Assembly: GCF_009727055.1 (NCBI RefSeq) | Contig: NC_052355.1 | Span: 51,525,449-51,589,448, forward strand | Source: Benincasa hispida | Taxonomy: Eukaryota > Streptophyta > Magnoliopsida > Cucurbitales > Cucurbitaceae | Direction of reading: 5' to 3' | Length of the DNA: 64,000 bases | Shown: piece after piece, positions 34,889 through 46,688 of the stretch | Position numbering within the stretch: position 1 is the stretch's first letter | Layout: every line of letters starts with the position of its first letter | Notes under the pieces: model-generated | Database searches by the model: none | Told to the model about the DNA's origin: nothing | What the model saw: the letters and a program-made list of their open reading frames with translations, nothing else | Translations under genes and position numbers: made by a program

Positions 34889-35261
34889 CTAATTTATTCC
34901 TAAGAAATTAACGAATTAAAAGAAGGAAAAAAAATACGCCTAATAAACGAATCATCGAACATGAAATTCACTTGAAATCATGGTTTCCTTTCCGCTCAAG
35001 AAAACCTAAGCAAATAGTTCAATCGTGAAACTAAATTCAGGTGAATCAGAAACAAAGTTTATCAGCCACAATCAGGATCTATGTAAATCTACTTTCTCCT
35101 ACAATAACCTAAGAACCAAACCGGATCGATAACTTCTCAAGAGAAAACCCTAAGTTTAACGAAACACGAAAATTGCAAAAATATTGAAGAAAATTTCTGA
35201 ATTCAATTGCCAAGAAACAATTGAGGCTGCGATAAAAAGCCAACATCAATGGAAAGCTTAC
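34889..35261 (-). other. 5'-UTR intron of the P1 gene
   Basis: The donor GTAAGC follows ACTTTCGAG at 35262. The acceptor TTAG ends at 34889, two bases before the ATG. 373 bases, T-rich on its strand. Leader introns often raise expression of plant housekeeping genes. Confidence 0.7.
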
Positions 35262-35393
35262 CTCGAAAGTCGATTGCAGGAATTGAGATTTCTTCCTCAG
35301 TAAACTGCAGTTCACCCGCGCGAGAAATGCACTCGTAGAATGAGCAAAATCCATATAATTCCCATTATTTGCCACAATAGGAGAACTTAGCAA

Positions 35394-35527
35394 GGCCCAA
35401 TCTCAATGTATTTCAGGCCCAAAAGGCTCAATTTCCAATATATTGCAGGCCCAAATGGCCCAATTACACTAGACCATCGACTAGCTTGGGCCTTCAATGC
35501 ATTCATTTCGAACAAGCGCATGGCCCA
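35394..35527 (-). promoter_or_regulatory. Cluster of six site II (TGGGCC) promoter motifs of the P1 gene
   Basis: TGGGCC or its complement GGCCCA occurs at 35394-35399, 35416-35421, 35448-35453, 35457-35462, 35487-35492 and 35522-35527, just upstream of the leader exon. Site II elements bind TCP factors and are known to be enriched in promoters of plant nuclear genes for oxidative phosphorylation. Confidence 0.75.
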
Positions 35528-35571
35528 TTTAATTAATTAATTTGCTTTACTAATCATTTTCAACACTTATT

Positions 35572-35643
35572 GAAGATGAATACGGATGCTGCTTGCAACC
35601 TCAGACCTTATGGAAGATGAATACGGATGCTACTTGCAACCTC
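35572..35643 (+). repeat. Tandem direct repeat of 31 bases at 41-base spacing
   Basis: GAAGATGAATACGGATGCT followed by RCTTGCAACCTC occurs at 35572-35602 and 35613-35643 with one mismatch. Confidence 0.85.
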
Positions 35644-35649
35644 GTGGTC

Positions 35650-38600
35650 TGTGCCACTATCTAGGTTGGGTGCTTCATGATCAAAACGTTGCATATATTT
35701 GGTTGAGCTTAAGTTCATACAATGAGGTCAAAGGTTCTTGAAGTTACAATCATCTGCGAAAACCTAAAAAGTTTATTCTCCGTAACTATGTAGAATATCC
35801 GTGTGATATCTAATTGTTTGAAAGTGGTAATATCCTTAGTAGAGTCAAGTCGAACCTATCTGAGTTTCATCTCTTTCTTTCATGTGAGATAGAGTCAAGA
35901 TTTCTTATTATACTCTATTACACACATACCTCTGGTTGAACATGTATAATCTCATTTGCTTTTTGTATATCTGGAGTGATTTATTTTTCTTATGGATATT
36001 CTGTTGGTTGTTTAGGTTAAAAAAAATCACAGCTTGAAAGGAATTTTTTTTTTCCTTTTAATGGTATGATGCGATCACCAAAAAAAATGGAAGTATTAAT
36101 ATCACCACATATGAGGTAGGAACATTAAATATCATTGAATAAATAACAAAATACCATAACTGAAAGTTTGACTTTTTCTTTTTGTGTTTTTAATAAAATT
36201 GGAGTCAAACATTTAACTTTTAACTTATAGTGGTTATAAATATCTATCACTTCAAGCATAAGTTTTGTAGATAAAATACATATTACTTTAAATGTAATGG
36301 TTTGATTCCTTATTTTTAGATTGCAAAATTCGAAGAAAAAAAATTACTAATATCTTAATCGATAAAATTTTATGTATAATTTGATAGATTTAATAAGTTT
36401 TAATAAGGTGATGATTTCACGAATATTTTGAAAATAATATAACATACGATCATAAACGTGTACTTTTCAAAGTCTATGACCAAATACACATATTATAGAA
36501 GTTAACCTAAATATATTCCAATGGATTAAATTGTATTTCTTATACAAGAAAGATTTAAATCTCCCGCCACCACTCATTATTTAAACTTCAAAAAAATGTG
36601 TCTATAAAAGTGACTAGCCAATTAGAGAAAAAGAAATGAAGATAATGTTAGTTATTATTCATATTAACTATCGACTAAAAAGAATTGTACAAATCAATTT
36701 TTCCTCACATTTACTGAACTTCGAAAAACTAGGCAGACTCTAGGCTCTAGAAAAAATTTGGCACGTTTAAAAAATATTGAGTAAATAGTAATTTTTTAAA
36801 TATATATAATTAAAATACTATTTTAGTCCATTTACTTTTAATAAATCTTAAATTTACCTCTGTATTAGTTTATTATTGATTTTTCAAAAATTTATTTGTT
36901 ATCAATTAGCATTTGAACTATAAATATTGAAAATACATTCACATGTTGCACCTCCTTTTATTAAAATTATTATTATTATTTAATCGATTTTGATAAAATG
37001 AATTTTTAGAGACAACATTTTAAAATTTGTTGAAAGTAAAATAACTAAAACCTTGAACAACTAAAATTAAAGAAATTTAAAGTTGATAGATTTTTATAAT
37101 ATAGTGAGAAAATGGTATTTTAAACCCCAACAAAATTTGTGATTTATGTCTTGAAGAAAAAAACAAGGGTGTGAACATAGCGCATTGGGGAAACTAAATT
37201 TAGGTAAATCTTAAGTTTCTCTTCATACTAATTTATTAGTTCATATTAATTTATTGAATTTTATCTTTGATAGACGTTGATAGACCTATATTAGTTTTTT
37301 TTTATATATATATTTCTGTAAATAATTTACCATTTTTCAATATGTGAAAATTTATCTTTTTGTTATCTATTAGTATTTTAACTATAAATTTTTAAAACAT
37401 ATTCACTTATTATACTTCCTTTCATGAAAATTAAATTTGTGGGATAAAATTTTAAGATTTATTGAAAGTACAAGTATTAAACTTAAACGGAATAAAACTA
37501 AAATTGAAAATTTTTTAAAGGATAAAGACAAAAACGATATTTTAACTCGTAATATATATGTTTTTCGAGAAAGAAAGAAAGAATAAAAAGGTGGGAATAT
37601 AAATGCATTAGCTAAAATAACAAAGGTGAAGCCTATAAAGAATGGGCCAACAAATAAAAGCAAAGAAATTAGGAAATAAGTTGAAGGATTTGGTTCCCAG
37701 TTTTAGTCCATAAATTTTATAGGTAAGGGATTCCACCGCCCTTTTCAAACTGCACCTACTCTTTTGCTAATCTAATTACCTTTTTTTTTTTTTTTTTTTT
37801 TTAATTGTACCCATAATTTCTTCCTCATTAAATATTATTATTTATATTAATATTATTATCCCCACTATTGGCTTGTGAATGTATGAGAACCTTTTTCAAG
37901 ACCAATAACCAAAATCTCAAACAGCCTTTGTCTACCACTTCAAAATGTTAGTCTCTCCACTTCTTTTCTTCTTTTTTTCTTTTTCGAAAAAAAAAAAAAA
38001 AACTATTTTATATATTTCAAGCGTCAGAGAGAGAGAGAACATTTGTATGATGATTCCATTTCAATCGTCTTATTGCTCTTCAACCTTTTTGACTATTACA
38101 AAGTAAACCAAATATATTTATTTATTAAAAAAAAATTATTTTGTAATTAATTATAAGAAAAAAATTACCTTTTTTAGTCACTCGATTTTGGATCTAATTT
38201 CTTTTTAATCTTTAGGTTTCAAAATGTTACACATTTAAGCTCCGTTTCACAACCATTTGGTTTTTAATTTTTTTTTTTTTCAAAATTAAGTCTATTTCAT
38301 CCACATTTTTTACAATGATTTTCAACTTTTTAAAGTATAATGGTGGAATTCTTAGCCAAATTCCAAAAACAAAATAATTTGTTGAAAACTACTTTTTTTT
38401 TAGTTCTCAAAATTTTGTTTGATTTTTTAAACGATTGGTGAAAAATAGATAACAAAAGAAGAAATTGGAGGTGAAAGTAGTGTCAATAGATTTAATTTCC
38501 AAAAACAAAATGGTTAGATGGAACTTTAGTTATTAGATTTTGATTTTCGTTTTTATTTAATTTCTAAATTTCAAATTTTTGTTTCAATTCGAACCCTATA

Positions 38601-40412
38601 TTTCAAGATTTACATTTTGAAACATTGATTTTAACTATATGCTTATTTTCCATCTTTAATGTTAAATAAAGTATGTTAATAAATTTAAAAAAATTATAAT
38701 TAATTAATTTTTACTATTTTTCATCATTTTTAAAATAAAATTTAAAAGTTCACTTCATAATTATTTTAAATTAATTAATAGATATTGACAACTATGATTG
38801 AGAATGAATATTCAATGAAAAATGAAATATAAAAATATAAAATCTTTAAAATTAGGGATTAAATTGAAACCAAAATCATTTAAGGATTAAATGTGTAATA
38901 ATTTAAAACTTAAAATAAATTGAGATGAATAAGTATGTAATATTTTTGAAACCAGTATCCAATGAAAGGTAGAGGTATGACAAATGTTTTTGGCTTAATT
39001 ATATGAGTGAGAGTTTTAGCAATTGTCGTTACCTAATATTCATATTCAGTTGCCTAATTCCAGTGAACTCTATTCCCCTTTTATGACAGACCCTTGATTC
39101 TTGCGATGCAGTTGTTATTTTTTGGGGAGGTTTTGGAATTGGTGAAAGCCGCTGCTGCCGCTTCCAATGAATTATTGTTCCATAAAAACCTCTAAAATTA
39201 TATTATTTACATTATTTCTTTTTTCAAAAAAAAAAATAAAAATAAAAGTTTTTAATTATGTGCAGTTTCTTTCAAATTTTATCCCAAAAACTGTTCAAAG
39301 GCATTAATGGGGATGCGGCCTTTTCTGGTGGCCTTTCCCTTGACGTTCAAACATTTCAAATTTTCGTGCCCTATTACACTACACCATTTTAGCCATTGCT
39401 ATTTCTAAACAAAACGGTGCCGTCTCATTGTTCATAAATGATGCTCCCTCTCCCTCCGTTTGCTGGGACTAATGGAGTAATTGTCAAAAATATTACTTAT
39501 ATATATCTTTTATATATATATAAATAATTGGCATATGGTTTTAAGGGCTCATCTGAGAGCATTCTAGATCAACATCATACCGGAATCGAAACAAAAATTT
39601 AACTTTTTTCTAATAACACATTCAAATCATCACTTCTTGGATGAAGAATTTGTGATTTGGATTAAAAATAGTCCCTTGGAAAAAAGAAAAAAAAAAAAAA
39701 AAAAAAAAACAGAGACTACATGCATAATATTTGAGAAAGAGTATGCAACATTTAGTAAAGATTTAATAATCGTCAGTTGTGATCTTCATCAAGATTCCAT
39801 CGATCGAGAATATTTAGTCATTTAAAAAATAAAATTTTCGTTCGATCCATCGATACGAACTCTTGAAACAATTAACCAAAAAAGGTACTATTTGTAAACG
39901 TTGAAAAAATGATTACTAACGAAAAACAGCCTACCAAATAATTTGGATTCTCCAAATTATGCAATGTATTGATTTTGTGGTAATTGCATTGGTAGAATTT
40001 TAGCAATTGTAATTAAGCATATAGTCAAGTTTTTTTTAAAAAATATTACGAATATAATAAAATCTAATCATGATAATCTTTTATCATTAATAAACATCTA
40101 CCAGTAATATGAGTTATCACTCATAAATTCCTACTGCAATATGATCTAGTAATTATCAAAGTAAAATTTAAATTTTCCTATATATGCAAATAGTTTAGAT
40201 ATAAAAATTATTCACAATCATCCCTTGGTTTTACTTTAGTTTTATCTCATCCATGCAAAACTAGGAAAGGGCAGAAAATAAAAGGGAGATATAAAATATA
40301 AAAAATGGAATTGTTAATTTAGAATTATAATTACCGAAATAAGAGGGACTGGTGGTAAAATACTGATTACTCTATAGTACAAAAATTAGGCCACCTTCCT
40401 CCCAAAAAAAAG

Positions 40413-40440
<28 letters not shown>
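35650..40440. other. AT-rich intergenic region between the P1 and F-box genes
   Basis: No exon with coding character was found on either strand. It contains poly-T/poly-A runs (37782, 37988, 39696, 40404), an (AG) microsatellite near 38026, (TA) runs near 39500, and a MITE-like copy at 38250-38540. The segments around 36830-37140 and 37200-37560 look like diverged copies of one another (repeated ATTTATT/TTGAAAGTA blocks). Confidence 0.5.
38250..38540. repeat. Dispersed MITE-like repeat, about 290 bases
   Basis: Begins around ACCATTTGGTTTTTAATTTT and ends with CCAAAAACAAAATGGTTAGA, an imperfect inverted repeat. The internal words AAACTACTTTTTT, CAAAATTTTGTTTG, and GAAAGTAGTGTCAATAG recur in the copies at 49930-50690. 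Confidence 0.6.
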
Positions 40441-40444
<4 letters not shown>

Positions 40445-40702
40445 CACCGCCACCCTGTACACAAAAAGGACATTAAAAACACCGCCGCGCCGATTCGATA
40501 GCCATGGTTATAAGATAATTAAATATATCTTAAAAGAAAATTGGCCTTTCTTTTTTTTCTTTTTCCTTTTTATTCTCTCCCTTTACTTTTACGTCTCGTC
40601 GACTAAAATTACGAGAAGCCGCCAACGTTTAGTAACGGCAGTCGTCACCGTCAACTCTCGTGTTTTTTCTTTTTTCTTTTTTTTATTTTGATTTTTTTTT
40701 TT

Positions 40703-42095
40703 TTAACTTTCGTCCATGATAACATCGGCCCCATCGGCCCCACCGTCACCGTTTTCATCAAGCCAACGTTCCACCGGAGCACAATCCATCTTGTGACGGA
40801 GTTTCCAATCCAGCGCCTGACACGCACGTGAGCAGTAGTTAACGGCACCACAAACGGAACACCGACGGAACTCATGCCGTCTCGTCTCCGGCCGTCCACA
40901 CCCCACGTGCGAACACAGCCTCAGACCATGCCCAGGCGACCCCCCTCGTGCCTCAAACCACTCCGCCAAAAACTGACTCGCCGGATGAACCTCCGGCGCC
41001 GGAATATTGCAACCGAAATCGCTTAACAACGGACATCCCGAGCCCGTAATGTGCCGATGGTGAGGAGGATGAATGCTCCACGTGAGACACGAGCGCGATG
41101 CAGCGACGGAAGAAGCCGCCTCCGACGACAACACGGCGGCGAGTTCACGCGCGTTTGCCTGAACAAGAAACCGTCGACCCTCCGTTATGTTCTGGCGAAC
41201 GCCGTAACCGTCTTGAAGGCAATGACCAAGTTCCCTAAGGGCGTCGATGTGGCCCAGAAACGCCGCACGAGCACAAAGCGCGACTCCGGCACGGAGGTCC
41301 TTATCGTTTTTGGATCCACCGCTGCCGTTAAACTGAATGACGGCAAGTGAGTAAAGAGCCGGCGCGTGGGAACAAATCGCCGCCTTCGCCATCAACGACG
41401 CTCCGCTGCCCCGATTTTGCAAACAGTAGAAACGAATCTGAATAAAAAAAAATCAATGCCCCAGTCGCTAATCAGTTATTAAAATCATTAAAATCAAAAA
41501 CAGAAAAGGAATGTTTATAGCTTTCAAAATGGGATTAGAATAAAATAAGAAATCAGCAGCAAATTAAAAGAATATATTAAATTAAAAACTTACCATGCCA
41601 AGTGTATAACAGGCCTCGACATTTCCGGCATCGGAACACTGTTTCAGAAACCGGTGAGCCGATTCCGTCCAGTTCCGTGCCCTAATTGCGAAAGTCTTCT
41701 GAGAAGCTCTTGATAATACCATTGGATTAAGTCCTAAACTGTTTAATCTTTTGCATCTGAAACCCAAAATCCAAAAATTAAAATCCAACCCATTAACCCC
41801 AAAAAAGAACCCCAAATTAAAAAAGGAAAAGAAATTACGTTAGCAAGATATTGATGAAATCGGAGGGGGAAGAAGCAGCGGAGCTGAGATTAGAGAGAAT
41901 AGAAATGATGAGGTCGTCCGGCAAGGAATCGAATAAATCGGCGGTGGGTATTTTGGTGTCGGAAGAGAGCTTATTCCTTTTCCGGCAAAAGGGGCGGTCG
42001 GCAGCGACATAGTGTGTTCTTTTCCGATGATGGTTGTCGGAAGACAAGGTGTTTGGTTGAAGTTGAGGGTAAGATAAGCCTGTTCGAGTTCTCAT
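40703..42095 (-). CDS. F-box protein with Sel1/TPR-like repeats and C-terminal MYND zinc finger
   Basis: Three exons: 42095-41839, 41756-41594 (donor GGCATG|GTAAGT) and 41437-40703, joined in frame to 384 aa, close to the ~380 aa of the family. The F-box lies at about residues 51-92 (DLFDSLPDDLIISILSNL…FINILLTCKRLN, crossing the first splice). Sel1/TPR-like helical repeats follow (ESAHRFLKQCSDAGNVEACYTLGM, AGVALCARAAFLGHIDALRELGHCL). The MYND finger has C315, C320, C333, C336, C342, C346, H355 and C359. F-box proteins link substrates to SCF ubiquitin ligases via SKP1; the MYND finger probably binds the partner. The substrate is unknown. Best match by memory is At1g67340. The start at 42095 is preferred because an in-frame ATG at 42227 lies at the TATA box. 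Confidence 0.93.
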
Positions 42096-42231
42096 GGATG
42101 ATGATGATGATGATTCTTTTTCTTCTTTCAGCCCCTTCCTTTGTGGCTGTTTCCTCTTATTAAATCCACCAATCCCTTTATTTTTTCTTCCCTCTCCTTT
42201 GGGTAAAACACAAAAAGCAAATGCCAAGCTT

Positions 42232-42238
42232 TATATAG
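42232..42238 (-). promoter_or_regulatory. TATA box of the F-box gene
   Basis: On the minus strand CTATATAAAGC at about 140 bases before the chosen ATG. It makes the upstream ATG at 42227 unlikely to be transcribed as part of the coding region. Confidence 0.6.
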
Positions 42239-45200
42239 TTAGACCAAACTATAACACTCCCTTCCCCAACCATTTCAAATATAACTTACCCCGTAACCAT
42301 CCTAAATACCCAGCTGTCACATGGAAAATTTTATGCCTCTTTCTTTCTTATTTTGCTCCACCTTCTCTCTAAATTACAAAAATCATCCCTCATAATTACA
42401 ATTACACTTTTAGATTTTCATCAATATCAAAATTAGACCGTCAAACCTACAATATTCATACAAATTAGACTCTCAAATTATTAAGAAAAATATATCAACT
42501 CCCAAACTTATACAATCATTACAATTTTTACAATAATATAAATTCACTTGTATAAGTTTTAGGTTTATATTTTTACAATTTAAAATTTAAGTACATAATT
42601 ACAGCTACTACTTATTTTAGGGGTGACTTTTACGATTTATTTCTTTTTAGAAAATTCATCATGATTGCAAAAACAACCTCTAAAGTATAGCGATAGTTAC
42701 AAGTACATCCTTCAAATTTCTTTGAGTATTAAAATTATATCCTCAAACTTACAATAGTAGTGAAAATTAGACCTCTGGATAATAAAAATCAAACCCTCAT
42801 ACTTGTGCCTATAAGTCTTAAGGTCTATTTTGTACATTTATATAAGTTTTATAGTTTAATTTTTAAAACCAAAAGTTTGAGAGTGTAATTATAATTATCA
42901 TATGAATTATTTGATTATTTTTTTTTTTGTTGAAAAAAATCAACATAATTGGAAGAAAAAGTAAGTCATTGTGTAATTAGAATGAGTCAAAACCTACTAG
43001 TAATAGTCCTAATATTTTTTAGGTATACTTTCAGATTTTAACACCGTTTTTTTCCGACGTGTACCTGAGTCAACAAAAAGTTGAATCGAGTCTTTAATTT
43101 GGTAAGGTTCGTTCTATTTATTTATACTAATTATATATATTAAAACGACTAATTCAAAAAATAATGTTTCTAGATTGAAAAAATGGCGCTATTTTTAAGA
43201 AAAATGAGGTGTCTTGAGATGAAAATTTCTGCAACGGTTATAGTAAACAAAACATCCTGAAAATTGTTTTTCCTTTTCCATCTATTAATGGAATTTAAAA
43301 TATTTTGCTAACCATTGTTTTTCAACTATTTAGAAAGTTGTTGGGAGAAAATTAGTTTTGAAATTCAAAAATCAAATTCCAAAATAGGGAAGCAATGAAG
43401 ATCCTTCAACTTCTCACACTCTCTACTCTCTACTGTAGTTTGGTCCACTAATCTCATAAATCCACGTTGAAAAATTCAAGCAACTCTATTTTTTCTTATT
43501 TTCATTTTTTACATTTATCAAAAAAATTCAATTAACAATCATGTAGATATTCAACTCTATCATAGGGTGTTTGATCTACAAATTTAGAGTATGTTTGGTT
43601 TAAACTTTCAGATTTTTTAAATAGTCTGATTCCATCCATTTCAGCAGTGTTACACATTTGTCGAAGAATTTTATTATTAATTAATTTGTATTTATTTTAT
43701 ATATTCATCAAAATAATTTTAAGTACATATTTTTTTTTTAAGTCTTTCTAACTCAATATATTAACTTCATATTTCAAAATCCAAAGTAATAAACTCAATG
43801 TGCTAAACAACTCTACTATGAAATGAGGACACGGTAACTTGAGAAAAAGAAAGAAGGTAATAAATAAAAGACTAAAAAGAAGTAATAAAATCGGGGAAAT
43901 GACGTGGATCTGTTGAAGTGATATTGACCACTCATGTAAGAGCAAGTGGAGCCCACATGTCCCCTTGGTGGCTGCTTCTGGAAGTAGAGAAGCATTTTCT
44001 TTTAGTTTTGAAGACTGCTGGAAATGGGTATTGATGGATGGGGTCCCACATCGGAAGGGGCCGTGTTGGAGTTGCTTACCACTTAACGCCGCAGATGGCT
44101 CCCGAAATCAACGTACCTGATTTCCCAGATCTTGTGAGATCGTAACCTTTTGTTGATTAACTCGTAAAAGATTATGTAATTTGATTTTTATATTTCTGAT
44201 AATTACTCACTAACCCGCTCTTTGAAATGCTGCGATTTGGTTGGACATTTACGAGTCGACAACAAAGCTTATCTTAATCTTATGATTCTCATCTTTTTTC
44301 TCTTTTTAGAAGTATATATTTTTCATCCATACGTTTTTTAAGTATACTTTCATTTGCTATTATTCTTTTAATTTACTCTCTAAATTTAAATAGATTGTCA
44401 TTTTTAAATTTCAAGTTTCACACTTCTAATCTTGACTTTTCATTAAAGACTCACTTTATACTTATAATATCAATCTTAATTCATTTAAGAGAATTTTAAT
44501 TAAATTTTATTATTTTTCATCACTAATAAAATTAAGTTCAAAATTTCTTTTCATATTTTAAATTAATTACTAAACATTAACACCAACAATTCAAATTTAT
44601 TATTTAACTAAATTCATGGGTCAATCTGAAACGAAACTCGAATTTGAATAGTAGAATTGTAACATTATTAATGTTATAAAGGCAGAAACAACCTGAAACC
44701 ATAAAAATCACAACTTTCAAACACAAGAAACTATTTGAACCCAAGGACTTCACATTGTCTCCGAGACAAATTTACTCACCTTAGTATCTAAGTTTAGAGA
44801 ATAATTATCTCTAAGGATAGAACAAATTACATTTCTTATGAATGTGACACCCGTTCATAAGATCAACGAACTAAACTTTGTATATATATCAAACTTCTTC
44901 CGTAACTTTTGAAAATGGAGAGAAATTTTAAAGAAATAAAATGCTACAGAAAACGTTGAGAAAACAAATTGAAGAAATTACATATTTATAGATTAATTCG
45001 TGGTCATTTGAATAGTAATGTCTTTTTTTTTTAATTTAGTTATTTACGAAGTGATGCAATCATCTATGAATAAACACAATTCATGAAATTAAAAATATGT
45101 AATCCTACATAAAAAAGTTACCTACCATTTATTCCAATCATTAATGGTAACTTACAGACTATATTTTTAAAACGTAGATATGTAACCCTTTTTTTCTTCC

Positions 45201-46668
45201 GAAACTTATAGATTAAACCAAAACCGAGGGAGGGAGAAACGAGTTATTTTCGTATTAATTTCTAATAATGAATTTACAATTACAGAAAATGTAAAAAGGG
45301 ATATCATGGAACGGGTCCAAAGACGTAACAAAGCGACGTCGTATTTTTTTTTATTTTTATTTTTAAAAATTATTTAAATTAAGTCGCTTTCGTTTCCGTC
45401 TAAAGGGAGATTTTGCAGAGATTGCGCTTTTAGTGTTTTGGGGTATTTGAGGGGATGGCTTATGGTGTTTGTTCAATGATTTGAATCTGTATCATCCTCT
45501 TGCCCTGATTGGACTCAATTTGTCCATAACCCAATGTTTTAAAAATGAAGGGACTTTAGTTAATAACATCCTTTTGTTTTAATGTTGCTATATATTCTCA
45601 AGGTATCCGTCATGTGAATTTCTTTAATGACTCAAATCATTCTTATTACTAATTAAATTTATGCTGTTCTGGATTATTTTAGGTGAAACTATAACTAATT
45701 CAACTTATAAATTTTTTCATTTATTTGAATCTAATTTAAGTCACACTTACCTTAGTAAAAAAAGTAACAAATCGATGGTAATGTTAAAAGTGGGCCCTCT
45801 TTGATTACACTTTGAGTTGTTTACTTGTGTTTTGCATTCATGCTGATATTTGTGATAATTTCCAAATTAGTAATAAAAAATGCAAACTAATTGACGAGCG
45901 AATGATGCTCAATAGAATTGCGTCTGAAAATTATATCGTATTATTACGGTTATTGTTATGATTATCGTTATTGTTACTATTCCATTGAAAAAAATTTGAA
46001 TTTTGACACATTTATGACCCTTAAATGTAAAGGTAACGATAATAACAACAGTAAATGTGAAAGAATCATTGTTTTAATTAAGTAAACGTGATCAATTAAA
46101 ATTCAATTACATTAGAGATTCTGACTCATTATAATTGATCAATAAATGAAATTTCATTATTATAATATCGATTTTCATTAGAGAGTGATAAACATAACGT
46201 CAATCCAAACCATATAACGGAGTTGGGTTGATGGTGTTTTTTTCAACACCCGTACATATCCTAATTAATGGTTGAATTATGATTCCAAAACTATGTTTAA
46301 TTAGGGGGAAAAACATGTTTATCGTTTAGATATAGTTAAGAAATATGGAGGAGGAGAGTATTTTTGAGTTGCAAGTTGATTGAGAGGGACGCTTTAGATG
46401 AGGAGATATTTGAAGGGATTGGGTTGGATTAGGGCTTCAACGAACTGACACGTGGACAGATAGTAGAGTCATACTGTACATCCGAAGCTAATCCACTTTA
46501 ACCAAGATAACGCCACGTCATTCTCCATCTCAAAGCAAAACCTCCACACACACACACCCGATACCTTCTCCTCCTCAGTCATAAGGAACAACAACCATAA
46601 AATCCCTCCCTCTTTTTTTTCTTTTTTTAATTATCAAAATATCAAAAATATTATTAATAATAATATAT

Positions 46669-46688
46669 TCTCTCTCTCTCTCTCTCTT
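46669..46688 (+). repeat. (CT) microsatellite
   Basis: About ten TC dinucleotide units in a pyrimidine tract. Confidence 0.9.

Noticed and set aside
35109..35393. 94-codon minus-strand frame just upstream of the P1 gene
   Set aside because: It spans the leader exon, a good splice donor and intron sequence; no family resemblance.
42096..42227. In-frame N-terminal extension of the F-box protein (start at 42227)
   Set aside because: A TATA box at 42232-42238 would place transcription start downstream of that ATG; the extension is low-complexity (Lys, Ser runs).
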